The notes beneath the pieces were generated by a model. It saw only the letters and a program-made list of their open reading frames with translations, did not search any database and was not told the origin of the DNA. A DNA stretch of 64,000 bases, from NCBI GenBank assembly GCA_964527995.1, contig CAZGRP010000017.1, positions 1 through 64,000 of the forward strand, in the 5' to 3' direction. The translations under genes were made by a program, and so were the position numbers. This document shows, one piece after another, positions 57,639-64,000 of this stretch (position 1 is its first letter; each line of letters starts with the position of its first letter). This stretch comes from CAZGRP01 sp964527995 (GTDB lineage Bacteria; Zhuqueibacterota; Zhuqueibacteria; Oceanimicrobiales; CAZGRP01).

Positions 57639-58190
57639 ATGTATTGGCTGATGTTGTTGTTTGTCGGCGCACTCTGGCTGGGATGCAGTCGACAAACGCG
57701 GCATCGGGTTCTGAGCTTCTTTTTCGACGGCGTGCCACCGCTTGAAGAGGCGTCTTCAGCGGCCCTCGAGGACTCTTTGCGGCAGCAGGAGGCAGACGCC
57801 GGTGTGAAGACCGACACGACGGCATCACAGCAGCCGGCCTGGTCGTTCCATCCGGCGTTGGAGGAAAACGAGTGTGCGACGTGCCACGATCCCGACCAGT
57901 CGTACCGGCTCTTGGCAGAACCGGAAGAACTCTGCCTGACCTGCCACGACGACAAGACTGATGCGGAGAACGTCCATCCGCCCGTGGAGATGGGTGAGTG
58001 TCTCGAATGCCACAATCCGCACGGCACGCGGAATCCGCACTTTCTTGTCAAGGTGGGGCAGGCGCTTTGCTTTCAATGTCATGATGCCGACGAAGTGAAA
58101 TCATCCGAAACCCACGAAGGAATCGAGGACGAAGCATGCTATGACTGCCATGACCCGCACGGAGGGGATGGCGAATATTTCTTGAGGTGA
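57639..58190 (+). CDS. Pentahaem c-type cytochrome lipoprotein
   Basis: A 183-residue exported cytochrome with five CxxCH sites, all canonical: CATCH, CLTCH, CLECH, CFQCH and CYDCH, in about 95 residues. They follow the doubled-CxxCH pattern with CHNPHG and CHDPHGG tails. The N-terminus (MYWLMLLFVGALWLGCSRQT) ends in a lipobox-like cysteine, so membrane anchoring is likely; about 50 acidic, low-complexity residues link it to the haem part. An alternative ATG at 57591 would add 16 residues. Periplasmic electron transfer between the inner membrane and the barrel downstream is the natural proposal. Confidence 0.88.
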   Translation: MYWLMLLFVGALWLGCSRQTRHRVLSFFFDGVPPLEEASSAALEDSLRQQEADAGVKTDTTASQQPAWSFHPALEENECATCHDPDQSYRLLAEPEELCLTCHDDKTDAENVHPPVEMGECLECHNPHGTRNPHFLVKVGQALCFQCHDADEVKSSETHEGIEDEACYDCHDPHGGDGEYFLR

Positions 58191-58197
58191 GAACGTT

Positions 58198-60047
58198 GTG
58201 GGCGCCCTGCGCACAAGTCGTTTTTTCTGGGTGCTCGCCCTTCTTGTGGGAACCGCAGCACCGATCCCATCCCTGCATGCGCAGGAGGTCGGCCTCTTTC
58301 GTTTGCGTCGGTGGGGAGGTACGGTGCGACTGCGGTTTGAGGGTGAGAGAAGGTTCAGCCCGGAATTGACTCAGCGGCCCACGTTCCGTGAAGCGATCGC
58401 CTTGCGCAACCGTGGCTTTGTCATCTCGCCCCGGCTCCTCGCATTTCAGTGGAACGGCGACTTGAGTTTGTTTCAAGAGCGCTATACCGGAGCAGGTCTG
58501 AAACAGTCTTCGGCGGGGCGCCTCCTCAGCCACAATTTCATGGCTACCATCCTCCAGCGCAGTGCCTACCCCTTCACTTTTGTTTGGACCCGGAACAGCA
58601 ATGTGATCAACCTCACTCTCGGAGGACGTAGCCGCTACGACATCTCTCGTGTCCAGGCTGCCCTGAACATGCGAGGGCTGTCCTTGCCATCGCTTTTGAG
58701 AGTACAGGAACAGAACCTGAAGGAAGAATGGACCCGGGCAGGGTGGACGACTCGGCGCAATCAGGTCAGACGGACACTCAAATACGAAGGCCGGCGCCGC
58801 AGCGACGGTGGCAGCCTTGACCTTTCCTATGACCTGCTCGATGTCCGCGATCGCATACGCAAGAGCCTGAGCTATACTACGCACTTGGCGACCGCCCGAA
58901 TGCGGCGCGCGTTCGGCTCGGACCGTAGCAATGAATGGAACAGCAGTTTACGTCTCTTCCGCCGCCGTGGGCTCAGCGACTACGACAATGCCAGACTGGA
59001 GGAGACCTTGCGCCTGCGCCACCTTCCGTCCCTGACCAGCCGCTATCACTATACGGCGTCAGTCACCCGGACGGCAAATGTGACGTCCCTTCTGCAGAGT
59101 GCCTTCGCGTCGCTGAGCCATCGCCTCTATTCCAGCCTCAACACAAATGTCGGAGCAGGCGGAACCTTCGGGTCCTTTTCCCTGGGAAAGGAGCGCACCC
59201 TGTCGGTCAATGGCGGAACGCAGTATGCGAAGACGATTCCCCTGTCGGGGCGCCTGTCCCTGGGGTACGCGCGCGCCTACTCGCTCACAGATCGCGCCGT
59301 TCCAAGCCTTGTGCAGCAAGTGTTCCACGAAGTTCACGTCTTTGTGAACGGCCTCCCGATCCTGCTCAACGAACGCAACGTCCTCCTCGGCAGCATCGTG
59401 GTCTCCGACGAAGCCGGGGAAATCATCTTCGAGGAAGGAGAAGACAGGGACTACGTCGTTCGCCAGTTCGGCGATCGCGTCGAGATCTACCGCAACCCCC
59501 TCGGTCGGATCGAGGAGAATGCTACGGTAGTCGTGGACTACCAGTTTCGCACGCCTCCCTCGATGCGTTTCAGGACCGACATGGAGACCTTCAACGCCGG
59601 ACTCTCCTGGAGCTGGCTGTCGCTCTACTACCGGGTAAGCCGGCACGACCAGGATTTGCTTTCCGGCTCTCCAACCTATGCCTCTTTTCTCGAAAACCTC
59701 TCGACACGCACCGCAGGTGCAGCAATCGAGCTGCACGGCCGCCGCGGCCGCCTGTCTGTGGTCGGCGAATTTAGGGATTACAGCTCCAATTCCGTGGCCT
59801 ATGAGTCGCTGACCCTGCGCAACTCGCTGTCCTACCGGCCCATGCGGTTTGTCGGTCTATCGGCCAGCATGACTCTTTCCTTCCTCAGCCACACGCGGCT
59901 GAAGCGTGACATCACCGTCTACGCCTATCGCTCCACTCTGCAGTTTCGGCCCGCCCGGTGGTTTCAACTCGAGGCCTTCGGAAGATACCGGATTCGGCAG
60001 GAAACCGCCGTGGCCGATGAAGACAGCTACGAGTACGGCGGTACGCT
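58198..60047 (+). CDS. Outer-membrane beta-barrel protein of the cytochrome operon (3' end in gap)
   Basis: At least 616 residues of an exported protein; the 3' end is lost in a gap. The signal peptide (WVLALLVGTAAPIPSLHAQE) follows a GTG start at 58198, eight bases after the pentahaem stop. The rest alternates short amphipathic strands and turns with many Arg, Tyr and Ser, typical of large outer-membrane barrels; an inserted segment around residues 385-450 (HVFVNGLPILLNERNVLLGS, then EAGEIIFEEGEDRDYVVRQF) looks like a soluble plug or periplasmic domain. By position it would be the porin part of a porin-cytochrome conduit or an export channel for the filament cytochrome. No sequence match to MtrB or PCC porins was recognised. 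Confidence 0.75.
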
Positions 60048-60147
60048 NNNNNNNNNNNNNNNNNNNNNNNNNNNNNNNNNNNNNNNNNNNNNNNNNNNNN
60101 NNNNNNNNNNNNNNNNNNNNNNNNNNNNNNNNNNNNNNNNNNNNNNN
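60048..60147. other. Assembly gap (100 N) between converging genes
   Basis: Exactly 100 N. It hides the 3' end of the barrel gene on the plus strand and the 3' end of the GH127 gene on the minus strand, plus any terminator or further genes between them. Confidence 0.98.
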
Positions 60148-62095
60148 CGTCCCGAATCCACACCAGCATCTCTCCCGGCTGCCGGTTGGCCCAGGCGAAA
60201 TAGGGGATCATCGTCAGGGGAACCGTCTCAAAGCTGGGCTCCATCGCCTGATAAAGCACGCCGTTCCAGCCGGAAGTGGTGTTCCGGCGAGCCTCTCCAG
60301 AGATGACCATCACCCCGCCGAGGAGATCTGGTCTGAACCGAGCTGACAGGGGGGCGTTGGCGGGCAGCGACAGAGCCGGCAGGTTGCGGCCGTTGTCGGC
60401 CTCCTCGAGGCAGTAGACCACGGGGCCGCGCTGCAGCGCCACCTTGCCGGCGTTCTCACGCACCTCCGGGTGCGCGCGAATCCTCTCGATCGGCATCGGC
60501 AGCGTCAGCTCGATCCTGTCATGCGGGCGCCACAGGCGATCCACCCGGGCGTACCCCTGCCGGAGGATGGCCGAGAGTGGTAGTTCCTCGCCGTTTACCG
60601 CCAGGCGCGGATTGCGACACCATCCGGGGATGCGCAGGAACACAGTGAAGAGCGCGGCTTCCTCCGGCTCGACCACGATCGTGACATTTTCGCCCCAAGG
60701 ATAGTCCGTTTCCTGTCGCAGTGTCGTCGCCCGGCCCGCGACTTCAAGGTCGGCCGTGCTCGAGGTGTAAAGATGGACGGCTGGTCCCAGCGGCGATTCG
60801 GAGTAAACGTACTTCCCGAAAGAGGCGAGAAGGCGCGCCAGGTTGGGCGGGCAACAGGCGCACGCAAACCACGGCTGACGGCGTGTCTCGACGTGCCGGG
60901 TATCGGCTCGCTTCTCGCAGGGTTCAGGCCAGACGGCCAGAGGGTTGACATAGAAGTAGGCTTTGGCGTCGAGGCTCAGGCCACTGAGTACGCCGTTGTA
61001 GAGTGCCTTCTCCATCATGTCGGCATAGGCTGCATCGAGATCGAGATGCAGCATGCGGTGCGCCCAGAACACCAGGCCGATGGCGGCGCAGGTCTCGGTA
61101 TAGGCGGTGTCATTCGGCAGATCATAGTCAAAGGTGAAGCGCTCACCGGTGCACTGCGAACCGATGCCGCCGGTGACGTAGATCCGTCGACCCACCATGT
61201 TTTCCCACAGGCGCTTGCAGGCGGCGACCAGGAACTCGTCGCCGGTCTCGGCAGCCACGTCGGCCATGCCGGAAAACAGATACATCGCCCGCACGGCGTG
61301 TCCTTCCACCGCCGTCTGCTCTCGTACTGGCAGGTGGGCCTGGTACTCGTCGTAGGGCGCATAGGCCCCGAAGGCAAGAGGTGTGGGGTCCTCGCCTCGC
61401 CGTCGGGCCTCGATGTCAAAGTAATGCGGCTGGCGGCCTCGTTCGTCGATAAAATAGGACGCCAGTTCGAGGTAGCGCCGCGTTCCGGTGCAGCGGTACA
61501 GTTCCACGAGGGCAAGCTCGATCTCCTCGTGGCCAGGGTAGCCGCGTGTCTGTCCATTGCCGGGGCCGAAGCGGCCGTGAATGTGATCCGCAAGCCGGCA
61601 GACCGCGTCGAGAAAGCGGCGTCTCCCCGTAGCCGCATGGTGCGCCACAGCGGCCTCGATCCAGTGGCCGGCACAGTACAGCTCATGGGCGTCACGCAGG
61701 TTGGTCCAGCGTGCCGCCGGGTCTTTCACGGTGAAGTAGCTGTTCACGTAGCCGTCGTCCCACTGCGCCTTGAGAAAGAGGTCAATGACCTCGTCGGCCA
61801 GACGCTCGAGTTCTGGGTCGCGCTTCGTACATAGAAAGTGGCTCACCGCTTCGAGCCACTTGGCCAAATCGCTGTCCAGGAAAACGGGGCCTTCGTAGTT
61901 GCCTTCGGCTTCGGCAGCGGCGATGCGAAGATTGCGCACGGCGCGGCTCGGCGGTGCCCCTGGGACCCGGTCGTTGAGAGCTTCCCACTGATGCGGGATC
62001 GCCTCCTGGCGCACAAGCCGCACCCGGTCACCCCAGAAGCCCGGCTCCAGAGTGACACGCCGGAGCGGCAGTGGGCGAAAATTCGGATCAGTCAT
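60148..62095 (-). CDS. GH127 beta-L-arabinofuranosidase-family glycosidase (3' end in gap)
   Basis: Retaining glycosidase of family GH127; the model enzyme HypBA1 uses a zinc-bound cysteine nucleophile. About 649 codons are visible, close to the 658 of HypBA1, so only the C-terminus is missing. The active-site residues are conserved: E318 in CTGERFTFDYDLPND, E334 and C336 in DTAYTETC, and C414-C415 in CACCPPNLARLL. No signal peptide is present (start MTDPNFRPLPLRRVTLEPGF), so it should act in the cytoplasm on imported arabinofuranosides. It is separated from msrB by about 80 bp on the same strand. Confidence 0.93.
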
Positions 62096-62176
62096 TTCGT
62101 TCCGGTGGGTTCGGTGTTGGAGGATGAATTCTGAGGTCCTGCTACAGCCCAGCAGGTAGTCACGGCTGGGCTGGAA

Positions 62177-62584
62177 TCAGCCGCTGGATTCTCTCGGAAC
62201 GAGTTCGAGCGAGATGGAATTGATGCAGTAGCGTTTTCCGGTGGGAAGAGGTCCGTCGTCGAAGACGTGCCCGAGGTGCGCACCGCAGCGGCTGCAAAGC
62301 ACCTCGATCCGGGCCATGCCCAGGCTCCTGTCCGCCTCCAGGCGCACGCTGTCCATCGCCACCGGCTGCCAGAAGCTCGGCCAGCCGGTTCCGGAATCAT
62401 ACTTGGCTTCCGAGGTGAACAGCAGCTGGCCGCAGCACGCGCAGCCGTACACACCCTCTGTCTTGCAATTCCAGTATTTTCCCGTGAACGGCGGCTCCGT
62501 GCCTTTGAGCCGGCACACCTCGTACTGCTCTGGCGTCAGGCGCTCTCTCCAACTCTCTTCGCTGCGGGGAAGATCTCCAGCCAT
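62177..62584 (-). CDS. msrB: Peptide-methionine (R)-S-oxide reductase
   Basis: Repairs methionine-(R)-sulfoxide in proteins. The 135-residue protein has the MsrB zinc cysteines in GCACCGQLLF and VLCSRCGAHLGHVFDDGP and the catalytic cysteine in KRYCINSISLEL. FTGKYWNCKTEGVYGC and YDSGTGWPSFWQP are also standard. It stands alone without msrA. It is notable that a second protein in the window (the aroQ fusion) carries a domain related to free-methionine-(R)-sulfoxide reductase. Confidence 0.96.
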   Translation of the reverse strand: MAGDLPRSEESWRERLTPEQYEVCRLKGTEPPFTGKYWNCKTEGVYGCACCGQLLFTSEAKYDSGTGWPSFWQPVAMDSVRLEADRSLGMARIEVLCSRCGAHLGHVFDDGPLPTGKRYCINSISLELVPRESSG

Positions 62585-62819
62585 AACTTCATTCCTCGAT
62601 CGGTTCGCCGCTTGAGGTTGTCCAGGAAGCCCTCAACCGTATTTCGCGGCCTTATTGGGACGATCCTGGACAGCCGGCATCGGTCAGCCAAAAATCTAAG
62701 ACACTGGAACCGGAATGTCAAGGAAAGTTCTTGACATTGCAGGCTCAATGGCTATATTGATGCCAACTTTGAAGACCAGCATTCCCTACCTGTATGAGAA
62801 AAGAAGAAGCAAGAAGCCA

Positions 62820-62919
62820 NNNNNNNNNNNNNNNNNNNNNNNNNNNNNNNNNNNNNNNNNNNNNNNNNNNNNNNNNNNNNNNNNNNNNNNNNNNNNNNNN
62901 NNNNNNNNNNNNNNNNNNN
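62820..62919. other. Assembly gap (100 N)
   Basis: Exactly 100 N, flanked on both sides by AGAAGCAAG-type repeats, so the missing sequence is probably a tandem array of the same unit. Confidence 0.98.
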
Positions 62920-62953
62920 GCCAGAAGCAAGGCGTTGCCAGAAGCAAGGCTTT
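62920..62953. repeat. 17 bp tandem repeat at a gap edge
   Basis: Two consecutive units begin GCCAGAAGCAAGGC (62920-62933 and 62937-62950), separated by GTT and followed by TTT. Related sequence (AGAAGCAAGAAGCCA) ends at the other side of the gap at 62819. Confidence 0.75.
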
Positions 62954-62972
62954 TTCAAAAAGCCTTGCTTCT
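62940..62972 (+). terminator. 33 bp near-perfect palindrome upstream of the M28 peptidase gene
   Basis: GAAGCAAGGCTTTTT (62941-62955) and AAAAAGCCTTGCTTC (62957-62971) are exact complements around a single C, and A62940 pairs with T62972. As RNA this is a strong hairpin with a short A/U loop followed by three U. It could end transcripts arriving from upstream or act as a leader structure for the peptidase gene, whose ribosome binding site begins 20 bases later. Confidence 0.6.
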
Positions 62973-63005
62973 TTGTGTACCAAAACGAATTAGGAGGAAT
63001 GCACG

Positions 63006-64000
63006 ATGAGGCGAACCCTGGCAGTCTCTTTTTTTCTGATCATATCCCTGGTCTACGCCGCCCATGCCCAGGAGCGCGTCGACCTGCGGGTGGTCAACCA
63101 GATCAAGAATGAAGGGTTTGAGAACTCGCAGGTCATGGAAACCCTGAGCTGGCTAACGGACGTGTACGGACCGCGTCTCACCGGCTCTCCGAACTACCGG
63201 AAAGCGGCGGAATGGGCAAGAGACAAACTGGCCGAGTGGGGTTTGGCGAACGCCCATCTGGAGCCGTGGGGCACCTTCGGTCGTGGCTGGGAGACGGAGC
63301 ACTTCTCGGTGGTCATGACCGAACCGCAGTACATGCCGATGATCGCCTACCCGAAGGCATGGACGCCAGGGACAAACGGCACGCTTACGGGCACGCCGGT
63401 GGTGCTGGATGTGAAGACGGAGAAGGACCTCGATAAGTACCGTGGCTCCTTGAGCGGTGCAATTGTGATGGTGCAGCCACCCCGGCAGGTCGAGCCTGAG
63501 TTCTATCCAGACGCCGAGCGATTCACTGACGAGGACCTGGCTGAGCTTTCTCAGGCGCCCGAACCCGGCGGGATTGGCGCCTGGTGGAGATGGCTCATTC
63601 CTTCGCGCTTGCGCGGGCGCCTGGAGATGATGATGCGCCCGAGGGGCTTTTCACGCCGAAAGCTCATGAAGTTTCTGCAGGAGGAGGGAGCGGCTGTGGT
63701 GCTTGAGCCCAGCCGGGGGAAAGACGGCACCGTGTTCGTAGGTAGAGGGGGTTCGTACAAGCTCAACGCCGAGTCGGCCTTGCCTCAGCTTGTCGTGGCG
63801 GCTGAGCACTACAACCGCGTGGCCCGCATCGCCGAGAAGGGGATTCCGGTCAAGCTGGAGATCAACGTTCAGAACCGTTTTTTCGATGACGATTCGCTGG
63901 GCTACAACATCATCGCCGAGATTCCAGGGGTGGACAAGAAACTCAAGAGTGAGCTGGTGATGCTCGGCGCTCACTTCGACTCCTGGCACGCCGGCACCGG
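63006..64000 (+). CDS. Exported M28-family zinc peptidase with inserted PA domain (runs off the window)
   Basis: The first 331 codons of a secreted aminopeptidase or carboxypeptidase-like enzyme. AGGAGG (62992-62997) is eight bases before the ATG. The signal peptide is RTLAVSFFLIISLVYAAHAQ. TDVYGPRLTGSPNYRKAAEW is the usual M28 opening; residues of about 110-270 form the protease-associated domain (GTPVVLDVKTEKDLDKYRGS to AVVLEPSRGKDG). The first zinc ligand is in LVMLGAHFDSWHAGTG, where the window ends; remaining ligands are outside. Similar exported M28 proteins often accompany SusC/D, M14 and sortilin-like genes, as in this window. Confidence 0.9.
   Translation, partial: MRRTLAVSFFLIISLVYAAHAQERVDLRVVNQIKNEGFENSQVMETLSWLTDVYGPRLTGSPNYRKAAEWARDKLAEWGLANAHLEPWGTFGRGWETEHFSVVMTEPQYMPMIAYPKAWTPGTNGTLTGTPVVLDVKTEKDLDKYRGSLSGAIVMVQPPRQVEPEFYPDAERFTDEDLAELSQAPEPGGIGAWWRWLIPSRLRGRLEMMMRPRGFSRRKLMKFLQEEGAAVVLEPSRGKDGTVFVGRGGSYKLNAESALPQLVVAAEHYNRVARIAEKGIPVKLEINVQNRFFDDDSLGYNIIAEIPGVDKKLKSELVMLGAHFDSWHAGT

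Noticed and set aside
62786..62983. Short frames spanning the last N run.
   Set aside because: They consist mainly of unknown residues and repeat sequence.

Overview
This 64 kb window is one scaffold piece of a GC-rich bacterial genome. It is interrupted by four runs of exactly 100 N, which are gaps of undeclared length, so it is probably a metagenome-assembled genome. A SusC/SusD pair, sortilin-type propellers, Sec-exported peptidases, multihaem cytochromes and outer-membrane barrels mark a diderm of the Bacteroidota/FCB breadth (for example a KSB1-, Calditrichota-, Zixibacteria- or Gemmatimonadota-like lineage). The readable promoters are E. coli-like (TTGACA, 17 bp, TATATT or TACAAT), not the Bacteroidota type. 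Lineage is inference only.

Layout. (1) 1-10633, minus strand: nine genes, hemA-C-D-E-N-H-Y-B-L, covering every step from glutamyl-tRNA to protohaem. (2) 10997-17897, plus: endonuclease III, a gap, two MalF/MalG-type permeases, a small membrane protein, an NfeD-like protein, a GH13 amylase-family enzyme and an exported NAGPA-domain protein. (3) 18500-31593: SusC/SusD, a plug-like lipoprotein, a ten-Asp-box sortilin-like propeller, an M14 metallopeptidase, an unrecognised protein and an AI-2E-family transporter; this looks like an uptake and degradation locus, plausibly for peptides. (4) 31625-46419: an aromatic amino acid supra-operon, trpEGDCFBA, chorismate mutase, DAHP synthase, tyrA, aroA, aroE, aroC, aroK and an aroQ-GAF fusion, led by an attenuator whose short leader peptide is packed with Phe, Trp and Tyr codons. 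A decayed methyltransferase gene lies between tyrA and aroA. (5) 46736-50345: BON lipoprotein, PHP phosphoesterase, TIGR01777 protein and, on the minus strand, a serine hydrolase. (6) 50756-60047: a histidine kinase with a periplasmic haem c motif, a sigma-54 response regulator, a lone receiver, then, behind a good sigma-54 promoter with an upstream palindrome, an NHL-propeller lipoprotein, a multihaem cytochrome, a parvulin isomerase, a pentahaem lipoprotein and an outer-membrane barrel. This resembles an extracellular electron transfer or cytochrome-filament locus. (7) 60148-64000: GH127 glycosidase and msrB on the minus strand, then a palindrome and an M28 peptidase that runs off the window.

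The two strongest signals are the pan-aromatic attenuator at 31625-31857 and the haem-sensor/sigma-54/multihaem cytochrome locus. The haem biosynthesis cluster is the obvious supplier for the latter. No tRNA, rRNA, CRISPR array or intact insertion sequence was seen.
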